Shown here: positions 42,227 to 49,336 of the stretch, piece after piece
How the letters are laid out: every line of letters begins with the position of its first letter
Numbering within the stretch: position 1 is the first letter of the stretch
Source of the DNA: a virus
Direction: 5' to 3' (one strand)
IMG/VR virus record: IMGVR_UViG_3300049024_000030
Span: 1-59,508 of that record
DNA length: 59,508 bases
Program-made: the position numbers and the translations under genes
The notes under the pieces: generated by a model
Told to the model about the DNA's origin: nothing
Databases searched by the model: none
Seen by the model: the letters and a program-made list of their open reading frames with translations, nothing else

Positions 42227-43712
42227 CTCGCTCTACTTGAATTGCGATCATCTGCGGATCGAGTTCGGACCCGACTGCGACGTGTCCCTGCTCCGTTGCC
42301 GCAAGTAGGAATGTCCCCGTGCCAGCGAACGGATCAATAACAAATGCTCCGGCCTGACTAAGCGCGTGCCTGACCAGCATCGAAGCTAACTCCATTGGCT
42401 TCTCCCATGCGTGCCAGCGTTTACCGTTGCGGCCATCGGGCGCGTTGATAACTTGCAGCGTGTTCTTTTCGGTAAGGACTGAAGTATTCAGCGCGGGCGC
42501 ATCCTGTTTATAGACGTGCCACACCATTTGAATGTTGGTCTTGTAGTCGTGTGTAGGCGCCGGGCCGACAGTGTTGTTGTAGCCCCATACCAGCGGGACG
42601 CCGACGGTTAGCCCGTCAATGGCCGTTAGCGCGGCAGCATAGGCGGCCAACTCTTCAGGATATGCGCCAGTGCAGATGTAAGCGCGTCCTGTCGGCTTGA
42701 GTTTTTGAATTGCCAGCGGTACCCACTCGGCGGCAAATGCGGCTATGTCTTCAACGTCGGTTGCATAGGGCGGGTCGGTGATAAGCAGATCAACGGATTC
42801 ATCCTCAATACTATGCAGAAATGAAACCGCGTCGGATTGGTGGACGGTTGCTTTTAGCTCGCGCAGAGCTTGGAGTTTGAGATTGATTTCGTGAGTTAGC
42901 TTTTCGATCTGGCGTATATCCCATACCCACTTGTCCGCCCAGTCTAAAGATGTTTCTTCTTCGAGTTCTTCGATGCGAAGTCTCAGCGTGAGCATTGCCG
43001 CAACGCATTCTTTCACGGCGCGCGGCGACATCCGCCCAGTGAAGACGCGCAGCGCCACATCAGCGGCGGGGTAAATGTCGGTTAGCTCTTCGGGTATAGT
43101 TTTAACGGCTTCGATTGCGGCTTTGACTGCCGCGTCCACATCGGCGGCGCTCATCTCGTAAATGCTCTGAGCGGCTTCTATCCAGCAGGCGCGGGGCAGG
43201 GCATGGATAGCGGCAAGGTGTTTCGCTTTCTCTAATAAAAAAGTGGCCTGAGCCACTTTTTTATTAGAGTGCTCGTACACCTCTCCCGCCATTCGCAGCA
43301 CGGTGATATAGCCTCGGTCTTTGCCTATCTTCTCTGCGTATGCCGTTAATCCGCCAGCCTTCTGCAATGGCACAGCCTTGAATGCGTGGATCCCAATTTC
43401 AAGCGGCGACAGTTCGCCTTGCGCATTACTGAGGACGAGTTGCATGAATGCTTCTTCGTCGCTCATCTCTTCGACCCAGCAAGGCACAGTCTTTATGTCG
43501 GCTCGCCTTGCCGCCTCGCGCCGGGTGTGTCCGCTGATCACTTGGTAATGGCCATTGAGGGGCCGCACGATTGGCGCATGCATTTCGCTGAACGCACCAG
43601 ACTCTTTCAACTGTGCGACGATCCCGTCAATCACGTCCTCGCGCAGCACCAAGCGCGGGTTGTCTGGGTGCGGCTGTAGTTTTTCGATTGGTATGTGTTT
43701 TAGTTCTGCCAT
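42210..43712 (-). CDS. ParB-domain plus DNA methyltransferase fusion (500 aa)
   Basis: Residues 1-120 are a clear ParB-like domain (LQPHPDNPRLVLREDVIDG; VISGHTRREAARRA). About 120-290 a helical linker. About 290-500 is a DNA methyltransferase with DPPYAT near 313 and FAGTGT near 463. It opens the replication operon. A 40-bp stem-loop sits inside the coding sequence at 43230. The promoter predicts transcription beginning at or next to the ATG. Confidence 0.9.
   Translation of the reverse strand: MAELKHIPIEKLQPHPDNPRLVLREDVIDGIVAQLKESGAFSEMHAPIVRPLNGHYQVISGHTRREAARRADIKTVPCWVEEMSDEEAFMQLVLSNAQGELSPLEIGIHAFKAVPLQKAGGLTAYAEKIGKDRGYITVLRMAGEVYEHSNKKVAQATFLLEKAKHLAAIHALPRACWIEAAQSIYEMSAADVDAAVKAAIEAVKTIPEELTDIYPAADVALRVFTGRMSPRAVKECVAAMLTLRLRIEELEEETSLDWADKWVWDIRQIEKLTHEINLKLQALRELKATVHQSDAVSFLHSIEDESVDLLITDPPYATDVEDIAAFAAEWVPLAIQKLKPTGRAYICTGAYPEELAAYAAALTAIDGLTVGVPLVWGYNNTVGPAPTHDYKTNIQMVWHVYKQDAPALNTSVLTEKNTLQVINAPDGRNGKRWHAWEKPMELASMLVRHALSQAGAFVIDPFAGTGTFLLAATEQGHVAVGSELDPQMIAIQVERGVTNG
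43230..43269. repeat. 18-bp-arm perfect inverted repeat inside the ParB-methyltransferase gene
   Basis: CTCTAATAAAAAAGTGGC (43230-43247) and its exact reverse complement (43252-43269) flank the 4-base loop CTGA. It encodes SNKKVAQATFLLE. As RNA it resembles a bidirectional terminator yet lies within an open frame. Confidence 0.95.
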
Positions 43713-43718
43713 GTCGTC

Positions 43719-43747
43719 ATTGTATTACTCAATTGTGTAATATGCAA
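43719..43747 (-). promoter_or_regulatory. Promoter for the replication operon
   Basis: On the minus strand TTGCAT (43747-43742), 17-bp spacer, TACAAT (43724-43719). The A of the gene's ATG (43712) lies 7 nt after the -10 element, so the transcript may start at the ATG (leaderless). The spacer is a near-perfect palindrome. Confidence 0.75.
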
Positions 43748-43766
43748 TCGGGTAATATCAGATTGC
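43724..43766. promoter_or_regulatory. Operator region between divergent promoters
   Basis: ATTACTCAATTGTGTAAT (43724-43741) is palindromic except for its two central partners, and GCAATC (43744-43749) pairs with GATTGC (43761-43766). Both dyads overlap promoter elements of the divergent genes and are likely repressor sites. Confidence 0.65.
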
Positions 43767-43791
43767 GTATTTTCTTATTAGGTGGTACTGT
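43763..43791 (+). promoter_or_regulatory. Promoter for the 74-aa repressor
   Basis: TTGCGT (43763-43768), 17-bp spacer, TACTGT (43786-43791). The ATG A (43798) is 7 nt after the -10 hexamer and no ribosome site exists upstream, consistent with a leaderless mRNA as in lambda cI from PRM. Confidence 0.65.
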
Positions 43792-43797
43792 GCTCGT

Positions 43798-44022
43798 ATG
43801 AACGGCGTGATTACCGTCAAAATTGCAGAACTCGCGAAGAAGCGCGGCATCACCACCGCCTACCAGTTGCAGAAGGCGCTTGACGTGCCTCCGGCAATGG
43901 CGGCGAAGCTGTGGAAGGGTGAGTTCAAAATGATCGGCCTCGAAACCCTCAACAAGCTCTGTAATGTCCTGCGCTGTGAGCCTCATCAAATCCTCGCTTT
44001 CAAACCCGATCCGAAAGAATAA
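43798..44022 (+). CDS. Cro/C1-type HTH repressor (74 aa)
   Basis: A small XRE/Cro-type DNA-binding protein: helices TTAYQLQKALDVPPAMAAKLW with recognition-like GEFKMIGLETLNKLCNVLRC and a C-terminal EPHQILAF. It stands alone on the plus strand among minus-strand genes, divergent from the replication operon, and probably represses one or both promoters. Confidence 0.85.
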   Translation: MNGVITVKIAELAKKRGITTAYQLQKALDVPPAMAAKLWKGEFKMIGLETLNKLCNVLRCEPHQILAFKPDPKE

Positions 44023-44048
44023 AAACGGGGCGAGTCCTCACCCGCCCC
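44021..44048 (-). terminator. Intrinsic terminator after SSB gene
   Basis: On the minus strand GGGGCG/CGCCCC with a 10-nt loop is followed by GTTTTTATT, ending the recombination operon before the repressor gene. On the plus strand the same stem also follows the repressor gene. Confidence 0.78.
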
Positions 44049-44060
44049 AACTCAGCTACA

Positions 44061-44480
44061 CTAAAATGGCACGTCGTCGTCCAGTTCCTGCCGGCTGCTC
44101 AGCGCTTCCCGCCGCGCTTGCCTGTCTTCCGAGTCCGCCGCGCGTCGTGGCGCGTCGTTGTCGCCGCTTCTGCCCAGGAACTGAATTTCGCGCGCGTTGA
44201 CCTCGACGCTGGCCCGGTTCTGGCCTTCTCTGTCGGTGTAGGTTTCCAGTCGTATGCGGCCTTCGATATAGACTTGCGAACCTTTATGCAGATACTCATT
44301 GCAGAGTTCGCCTTGCCGTCCCCACGCCGAGATACGAAACCACGTCGTCACTTCTTCGCTGCCGATCTTCTCAGTGGCCGCGACTGAGAAGTTGCAGACG
44401 GCGTTGCCGTTCGGCGTGTATTTAAGTTCGGGATCGCGGCCCAGATAGCCGATCAGCGCTACTTTCGCGTAGGAAGCCAT
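44061..44480 (-). CDS. ssb: Single-stranded DNA-binding protein (139 aa)
   Basis: OB-fold SSB: N-terminus YAKVALIGYLGRDPELKYTP, then FSVAATEK and WFRISAWGRQGELCNEYLHKG, a disordered acidic tail and the protein-docking tip DDDVPF at the very end. TAATG overlap with the recombinase gene. Confidence 0.95.
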   Translation of the reverse strand: MASYAKVALIGYLGRDPELKYTPNGNAVCNFSVAATEKIGSEEVTTWFRISAWGRQGELCNEYLHKGSQVYIEGRIRLETYTDREGQNRASVEVNAREIQFLGRSGDNDAPRRAADSEDRQARREALSSRQELDDDVPF

Positions 44481-45493
44481 TACTTCTTGCCCCCCTTCTG
44501 CTTGAGTTCTTCAAACCACTTCGTCAGCGCGTTCGCGGCCTTTGCGGCTTGCGCGTCGTCGAGTTCTTCGACGGCATAGATACCGCCGCACAGCGCGGCA
44601 ATCTTCGCGTTAATGGCGTCGTAGGTTTGTCCGGCTTCTTTCAGCGCTTCGGTAAGATCGATCACCTTGCCGTGATCAGGCCCGAGTGGCTTGGCTTCCA
44701 CCACTTCGCCTTCGGGTTCCGGCGCGGGTTCGGCTTTGGCCGCGAGCCTGGCGCGCATTCTCTCGAGCAACTGGCGCTTGTAGGCAGACGGCTTTCCGGT
44801 AACTTGCTTGCGTTCATATTCAAGCCATTCCGCTTCAGTCTTGCCGGCGGCGAAGAATGTCTCTTTGATTTCAGCGTCAATGCCGTCGTCTTCCGGCGCC
44901 ACGTCCGCAATCATGCCGTTTGACGCCTGCGCCATCTCTTCCTGCGTGTAGATACCGGCTAAGTCGCCGGGGAACGCCTTGCGCAGACTGAGCGCTTCGG
45001 CGCATTTGGCGAGCTGGTTCGCGGCCATCTTCTTCCACATCGCGTTAGGCTGGCCGTCCTTGCGCGTCTGGACGTATTCTTTGTAGAGCGCGACGGCCCA
45101 GAACGGCTCGCGGCAGCCGGCTTTGAGCGTGCCGACTTTGGCGGCGGCCGGCGGATCGCTGCTGAGCCATACGTCTTTCCATTCGCCATCGGCGCCGCAC
45201 CAGAACGGCCCGAGTTGGCCTTCGTACTTGCCGGTGCGCTCAGCCATCAGCCGATAGCCGTCAATACCCGTCTGCGGCTCCATGACTTCCTTCTGCAATT
45301 GGCTGTCGTAGCGCTTCACCAGGTGGATCTGGCGACTGAAGATATCCAGCCCCTTGCGCTGCGCGACTTCGACGAACAGCGCGAGTTCATTGTTCGATGC
45401 GCCTTTCGCGTAAACGTCCTTGATAAGTTGAACCTGTTCGGGGTTGTAAACGATTGCCCCCGGCGATTCCTGCTTTACCATTGCTGTGCTCAT
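44480..45493 (-). CDS. bet: RecT/Bet-family single-strand annealing protein (337 aa)
   Basis: Anneals complementary DNA strands. Bet-like signs: QRKGLDIFSRQIHLVKRYDS, GIDGYRLMAERTGKYEG, and WKKMAANQLAKCAEALSLRKA, all typical of the phage Bet/RecT core. The C-terminal ~150 residues are linker plus a helical domain. No partner exonuclease was found in this genome. Confidence 0.92.
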   Translation of the reverse strand: MSTAMVKQESPGAIVYNPEQVQLIKDVYAKGASNNELALFVEVAQRKGLDIFSRQIHLVKRYDSQLQKEVMEPQTGIDGYRLMAERTGKYEGQLGPFWCGADGEWKDVWLSSDPPAAAKVGTLKAGCREPFWAVALYKEYVQTRKDGQPNAMWKKMAANQLAKCAEALSLRKAFPGDLAGIYTQEEMAQASNGMIADVAPEDDGIDAEIKETFFAAGKTEAEWLEYERKQVTGKPSAYKRQLLERMRARLAAKAEPAPEPEGEVVEAKPLGPDHGKVIDLTEALKEAGQTYDAINAKIAALCGGIYAVEELDDAQAAKAANALTKWFEELKQKGGKK

Positions 45494-45540
45494 AACGTGC
45501 TTGTCTCCTTTTGCCGCCGACTAACCCCGGCGGTTGGGTT

Positions 45541-45642
45541 TCAGTACCTTAACGGCCAGCCTTTGGCCGCGTTGATCAGCTTGGCGACGGCGGCGATCCA
45601 GAGAACCGCAATGGCGCCGTAGACAACAAATTCAAACCACAT
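45541..45642 (-). CDS. 33-residue membrane microprotein
   Basis: Very strong ribosome site GAGGAGGTTTGC before ATG 45642. The product (MWFEFVVYGAIAVLWIAAV start, KGWPLRY end) is one membrane helix with a basic tail. It overlaps the end of the upstream gene by 11 nt. Probably real despite its size. Confidence 0.65.
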   Translation of the reverse strand: MWFEFVVYGAIAVLWIAAVAKLINAAKGWPLRY

Positions 45643-46033
45643 GCAAACCTCCTCGTAGCCGCCGTGTCTGGCGGACTTGCTCAATGCGTTGATTCGACTG
45701 TTCAACGCTTGCCGGTAACGATCCGAGATTCAAACTTCTCCTGATATCCCCCGCCCACTCTTTCGCCAGCGCGATAAAGCCGGCGTTATCGGCCAACCGC
45801 TTGCGCTGTTTTTCAATCGTCGCCAGGTGTTCCAGTTCCTGGCGTTTGGCGGCGCTGAGTTCGTGAACCAGCCGCGCGTTATCAAGCTCGGCTTCTGTTC
45901 TCGCCGCGATCTCGATATCTTTCTGCGCGCAGGCGGCGAAGAACGCGCGACGGATTTGGCGCGCGCGGAGCGCCTGGAAGGCAATTACCAGCGCCAGCGC
46001 TGCGATTACTGATAAATAGGTTCCGTGGACCAT
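45632..46033 (-). CDS. Membrane-anchored coiled-coil protein (133 aa)
   Basis: N-terminal membrane helix (YLSVIAALALVIAFQALRA) then a coiled coil with Glu/Lys/Arg. Start at ATG 46033; longer frames run into the terminator at 46047. Function unknown. Confidence 0.7.
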   Translation of the reverse strand: MVHGTYLSVIAALALVIAFQALRARQIRRAFFAACAQKDIEIAARTEAELDNARLVHELSAAKRQELEHLATIEKQRKRLADNAGFIALAKEWAGDIRRSLNLGSLPASVEQSNQRIEQVRQTRRLRGGLHVV

Positions 46034-46046
46034 TGCGAATCTCGGT

Positions 46047-46082
46047 AAAAAACGGGGCGGCGGTATCACTCACCGCCCCGTT
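46047..46082 (-). terminator. Intrinsic terminator
   Basis: On the minus strand AACGGGGCGG/CCGCCCCGTT, 12-nt loop, followed by TTTTACC. Stops transcription after the 46145 gene, before the 46033 gene start. Confidence 0.8.
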
Positions 46083-46144
46083 GAGGTTTCACCCGTGCCG
46101 GTCTGTTCCCGGCTGTCAAATGCCAGCGCTTGCCGGCAATCTCG

Positions 46145-46324
46145 TTATTTCTTTTCCTGCGCCTTGCCTATCTCTGCCGATTTCCAGCCCCTATATTTCG
46201 CTATTCGTTCCGCCAACGCTTCAGCGGCGCTGTTGTTTGGCGCCTTGATCGGCAGTTCGTCAGGTTTGCGTCCAGGCCGTTTGACCGGGACGATAAAATC
46301 TTTCAGCGGCGGCTGATCAGCCAT
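46145..46324 (-). CDS. Small hypothetical protein (59 aa)
   Basis: Begins MADQPPLKDFIVPVKRPGR and ends AEIGKAQEKK, with the middle SAAEALAERIAKYRGWKS predicted helical. ATG at 46324 lies inside the end of the HTH gene (ATGGCTGA), a normal coupling here. Basic; DNA-binding is possible. Confidence 0.65.
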   Translation of the reverse strand: MADQPPLKDFIVPVKRPGRKPDELPIKAPNNSAAEALAERIAKYRGWKSAEIGKAQEKK

Positions 46325-46730
46325 CGTTGTTGTCTCCCATATCAGTCGCCGCGACGATCTCGCGGGCCAACTGATTCGCTTTTTTTACCGCTTCCCATTT
46401 GCGCATATGCGAGTTCTTGCCTTGAATGGATTGGCCCTTCGCCAATTCGTAATCGACTCTCTGCTGAACCTGCTCGGCGCGCGCCGGATCAATCGCATTC
46501 AGCGCGTCCATAAATTGCAGATAGTTGTGAACCGGACTTCGGCGGCCGTGCGGATCGCCCGGCTCGTCGTCGTAAGCGGCTGGATCTACGCGCCACTTGC
46601 GAACCGTTTGCTCACTGCATCCGTACAACAGCGCCACCCTGCGCAGCGTGTCGGTCTCGCGGTGAGGTATTACTTTTGCAATTAGTTCGAAAATCTCCAT
46701 CGCTTCGATTTCGTGAGGTGTACTACTCAT
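46317..46730 (-). CDS. HTH transcription regulator, CII-like position (137 aa)
   Basis: HTH at about residues 28-48 (LRRVALLYGCSEQTVRKWRV), then SPVHNYLQFMDAL and a helical tail. Resembles small phage activators such as CII-type proteins in layout. Start overlaps previous stop (TAATG). Confidence 0.72.
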   Translation of the reverse strand: MSSTPHEIEAMEIFELIAKVIPHRETDTLRRVALLYGCSEQTVRKWRVDPAAYDDEPGDPHGRRSPVHNYLQFMDALNAIDPARAEQVQQRVDYELAKGQSIQGKNSHMRKWEAVKKANQLAREIVAATDMGDNNDG

Positions 46731-46918
46731 TATTCTTCCTGTGCTTGTTGGGTTGGCATTGGCACTTCATCGTGGGGTTGAAGCGCGGTAAGCTCTGGCC
46801 ATGATTCCAACGTGTCGCAGGGGTGGTCGATCATTGCGTTTCGCGCCGTATCTGATTTGGCGCAAACGGTATTGGCAAATTCGCTATGTCGGCTGCCGAT
46901 CGTAAAAGTTGCGATCAT
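46730..46918 (-). CDS. Small hypothetical protein (62 aa)
   Basis: Starts MIATFTIGSRHSEFANTV; two Cys (VCAKSD, HPCDT). No good ribosome site. Its stop overlaps the HTH start (TAATG), which supports it. Longer upstream frame lacks support. Confidence 0.5.
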   Translation of the reverse strand: MIATFTIGSRHSEFANTVCAKSDTARNAMIDHPCDTLESWPELTALQPHDEVPMPTQQAQEE

Positions 46919-46976
46919 AAAAGTGCGGTTCTTTGAAAATTCAGCATCAATCGAATAGCGGTCGTTGGCGCGGCCG

Positions 46977-47225
46977 CTATTTGCGTATAAGGGCAGCCGG
47001 GGCGTCACGGACCTGCATAAACCGACCGCCCCGGCGTATTGGCGGCGTGGTGAATTGCGTGCAGTCAAATTCCACACCCGCCAAGGTTTTTACGAACTGG
47101 CTTTTCCGGACTTGGTGAATTGCGACTCTAAGCCGAGAGGAACAAACCACGCGGTCCCCTAACCAGCTCGTAACTGTTTTGGCCGTTGGCGGGTTCTCCC
47201 GCGCACGCCGCTTGAAGGGATTCAT
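46977..47225 (-). CDS. Possible basic protein (82 aa)
   Basis: Starts MNPFKRRARENPP and is basic throughout (RVAIHQVRKSQFVKT). No clear ribosome site and no family recognised. It covers part of an otherwise gene-poor stretch between 46919 and 47538. Could be a chance frame. Confidence 0.35.
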   Translation of the reverse strand: MNPFKRRARENPPTAKTVTSWLGDRVVCSSRLRVAIHQVRKSQFVKTLAGVEFDCTQFTTPPIRRGGRFMQVRDAPAALIRK

Positions 47226-47319
47226 CCGGTATAGAGAGTCTGCCCTTGCGGGTAGCGTTCGATCGCACGGAACAGGTTCCCAACGGCGGGAGTTGCTAAA
47301 AAGCGTCCACGGCCAAACT

Positions 47320-47501
47320 TGGTCAGACTGGAAGGAATCGAACCTTCTCCTTCGGCGCCCCCGCCGATGTGCTTCAGTGGTTGGTACCCCCGCTTCGGTC
47401 GTTTCGCGAATACCGTTAGATGGGTTTACATCGCGTATCCACGGAACCACCATCGCCACACGCAACGCTGCGCTTAATGCGAGCCGTTACACCACAGTCC
47501 G
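47320..47501 (-). tRNA. tRNA-like element with long internal insertion or degenerate tRNA
   Basis: The 3' end is convincing: T-arm GAAGG-TTCGATT-CCTTC, acceptor CAGTCTG, then A and an encoded CCA (47320-47322). At the other end CGGACTG (from 47501) can pair with the acceptor (one G-U) and is followed by TG and a D-arm-like GTGTAACGGCTCGCAT. But 182 nt separate the ends, far more than a normal tRNA, and I could not find a proper anticodon arm. It could be an intron-containing, split or decayed tRNA. The 3' part alone could also be an attachment-site core. Confidence 0.4.
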
Positions 47502-47538
47502 AAATTGTTCAAAGATCAAATCAGCGCCGAAGAGAGTT

Positions 47539-47748
47539 TCACTCTTCAACCTGGTTTCGCTTATGGAACCTGGTTCGTAGCGAGCGCCGATGCCGTTTGA
47601 GCTTGAGGCGTTTCTCAAGCTCACCGGGGTGGCATTGAATAATGTGCATTGCCAGCCCTATGTCTCCGAAAAATCTATTGCGGCGCTTTGGACATCCGCG
47701 TACCGGGCATTGCCAGCCTTCCCGATTTGTTTGCGCCGCACATGGCAT
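47539..47748 (-). CDS. C2H2-like zinc-finger protein (69 aa)
   Basis: Contains CPVRGC followed by GLAMHIIQCHPGE, i.e. Cys-x4-Cys ... His-x4-His, a single classical-looking zinc finger, then a basic tail. Ribosome site AGGGAAGAAATCA. Such single-finger proteins are seen in phages; targets unknown. Confidence 0.7.
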   Translation of the reverse strand: MPCAAQTNREGWQCPVRGCPKRRNRFFGDIGLAMHIIQCHPGELEKRLKLKRHRRSLRTRFHKRNQVEE

Positions 47749-47770
47749 TGATTTCTTCCCTACTTCTCAG

Positions 47771-47837
47771 GCGCGGTGGGACGATTTCACCTTGTCTCGT
47801 CCCATTGTCCCGGTAACATTCAGGCCAGGCACCGCGC
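47771..47837. repeat. Structured intergenic element
   Basis: Outer arms GCGCGGTG (47771-47778) and CACCGCGC (47830-47837) enclose a GGGACGA/TCGTCCC hairpin (47778-47803). No U-tract. Between the paralog gene (47847) and the zinc-finger gene. Same style as the element at 13703. Confidence 0.55.
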
Positions 47838-47846
47838 TGATTCGTG

Positions 47847-48074
47847 CTAGTAGCGATCCAACTCGAACTGCGAAGTGTACTCGCGGCGCCAATCGCTTTC
47901 GACAGGGCTGTTCACGCCCCTGGATTCGACAGTCCAGTTGTCGCGCTTCATCGCGGCGATCAGCGACTCGGCCTCTTCGCGGGTGGTATAGCCAAATACT
48001 GACCACTTGGTGAGAGTCGGCAGCGTGGCCCGAACGCGGAATGGTGCGGTATGCGATATTTTGACTTCCGCCAT
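47847..48074 (-). CDS. Paralog of the 2988 gene (75 aa)
   Basis: Function unknown. Its sequence nearly covers the conserved N-terminal module of the 2988 product (TLPTLTKWSVFG, TREEAESLIAAM, VNSPVESDWRREYT). Its last residues, QFELDRY, match the last residues of the next gene upstream (QFELDCY). Good ribosome site (GGAGGTGGAGATT). Confidence 0.78.
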   Translation of the reverse strand: MAEVKISHTAPFRVRATLPTLTKWSVFGYTTREEAESLIAAMKRDNWTVESRGVNSPVESDWRREYTSQFELDRY

Positions 48075-48088
48075 AATCTCCACCTCCG

Positions 48089-48388
48089 TTAATAGCAGTC
48101 CAATTCGAACTGCTGAAGTTTCTCGTAATTCTTCGGCTCGTTGCGCCACTCGATCAGCGCGTCGAACAATTCTTTAGTGACTTGGTAGCGCGGATAATGG
48201 CCAGCCGGTAGCGTCTTGATAAGCCCCTTCTCGATCAACTTGTAGGTCGTCCGCCGCGCGCCATTGTGGATATTGTTCCGCTGCGGGAAGACCTCGCGCG
48301 GCTCGATGTGCGGCAAATCGTCCGAACCGTCCTGCAACCGATAAAGAGCGGCTGCGACTTCTGCTTGTGCTAAGGTAAGTTTGATCAT
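48089..48388 (-). CDS. Small winged-helix-like protein (99 aa)
   Basis: Helices LTLAQAEVAAALYRL and ARRTTYKLIEKGLIKTL resemble a small wHTH; the end is QFELDCY. Start overlaps previous stop (TAATG). Function unknown, perhaps a regulator. Confidence 0.72.
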   Translation of the reverse strand: MIKLTLAQAEVAAALYRLQDGSDDLPHIEPREVFPQRNNIHNGARRTTYKLIEKGLIKTLPAGHYPRYQVTKELFDALIEWRNEPKNYEKLQQFELDCY

Positions 48389-48588
48389 TACGTCCTCCGT
48401 TGTTTCCCGTCGGCGCGGAGAGCATTCAAGCCCCCTTGCTCCCCGCGCCCGGTTTCAGCAGGCTCCCCGCTGCTGCTGAAGTTGAAAGAAAGATCAGCGG
48501 GCAGGACTCGACGCATCCATCTACCGCCCTGCCCGCGTTTCGGGACCGTTGCCCGGGTAGTCCCGAAAGTTGAAAGATCAATGCCCAC
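48388..48588 (-). CDS. Hypothetical protein (66 aa)
   Basis: GTG start overlapping the upstream gene end; ends at TAATG. Composition (many Arg/Gly/Ser) is not distinctive, and no domain is recognised. Supported mostly by coupling. Confidence 0.5.
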   Translation of the reverse strand: MGIDLSTFGTTRATVPKRGQGGRWMRRVLPADLSFNFSSSGEPAETGRGEQGGLNALRADGKQRRT

Positions 48589-48859
48589 TTCTCAGTCGCT
48601 CGATCTGCTTCTGTTGATCCTTCACGATCCAGAGCAGTTCCGTGCAGGCTTCAATGAGCAGTGGAATCGCTTCCGTTGCCGTCTCCGTATCGCCTGAGGT
48701 CTGATAGATGTCGTATGCGCGACTAAGGCTTTCCTGCGCGTCTTTGATTCTGTTGTTCATCCCGTCTACGGGAATGGCCTTTTGCATAGCTGGCATGAGT
48801 TCTTCAATCTCAACCGCCTCCACCGACTCATTCAGTCCGTTGATTTCTACCGTTTCCAT
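48578..48859 (-). CDS. Hypothetical acidic protein (93 aa)
   Basis: Acidic N-terminus (METVEINGLNESVEAVEIEE), helical centre, ending QQKQIERLRSGH. ATG at 48859 after GGAGAAGCGAA. Function unknown. Confidence 0.7.
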   Translation of the reverse strand: METVEINGLNESVEAVEIEELMPAMQKAIPVDGMNNRIKDAQESLSRAYDIYQTSGDTETATEAIPLLIEACTELLWIVKDQQKQIERLRSGH

Positions 48860-48964
48860 TTCGCTTCTCCGTCGCAGGAAAGCCGCTTCCAACAACTTCC
48901 CCGCCCTTTTGCAGTTACGACCATCGTGGTCGCCGTTTCGACCGGCGCGCGCCGGCCAGAAGAT

Positions 48965-49336
48965 TCAGGCCGCACGGAGCGCTGCGGTTTTCGCGCTGCC
49001 CCGCTCGCGGCTATTCAGATAGTTTTCAATCGCGTCAGCGCGATACCGAACGTCGCCGCCTTCAAACAGAATGAATGGCAATCTCGCTGGACGTTCGCTT
49101 CGCCAGTTGCGCATCGTGCGCAGCGAGACGCGCAGCAGTTCGGCGGCTTCTTTTTCCGTCAACAGTTCCTTCGGTTGTTCGAGGCGCTTAAGGTTTTCTT
49201 CGAGAAATCGGACGAGGCTTTCCAAGCGCTCAATTCGCGCAGTGGCTCTGTCCAACTTTTCCTGCGCCGCAGCGATCTCTTCCTGCGCCATTACGGCGCG
49301 GCCATAGGCGGCGGCTGCGGTGTCGTTGGATTTCAT
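48965..49336 (-). CDS. Excisionase-type HTH protein with coiled coil (123 aa)
   Basis: Coiled-coil first half (about 10-60), then a HTH_17/excisionase-like domain: LLTEKEAAELLRVSLRTMRNWR, with wing GGDVRYRADAIENYL. Could regulate excision or transcription. ATG at 49336 overlaps the previous stop (ATGA), with GGAGGTGGC upstream. Confidence 0.78.
   Translation of the reverse strand: MKSNDTAAAAYGRAVMAQEEIAAAQEKLDRATARIERLESLVRFLEENLKRLEQPKELLTEKEAAELLRVSLRTMRNWRSERPARLPFILFEGGDVRYRADAIENYLNSRERGSAKTAALRAA

Noticed and set aside
33188-43269. Protelomerase/hairpin-telomere site of a linear plasmid-prophage
   Set aside because: Palindromes are inside coding genes and no protelomerase-size enzyme is present; both recombinases look like ordinary integrases.
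46977-47465. 162-aa frame from 47465
   Set aside because: Its first half runs across the tRNA-like region and lacks a start signal; only the 82-aa lower part was kept, with low confidence.
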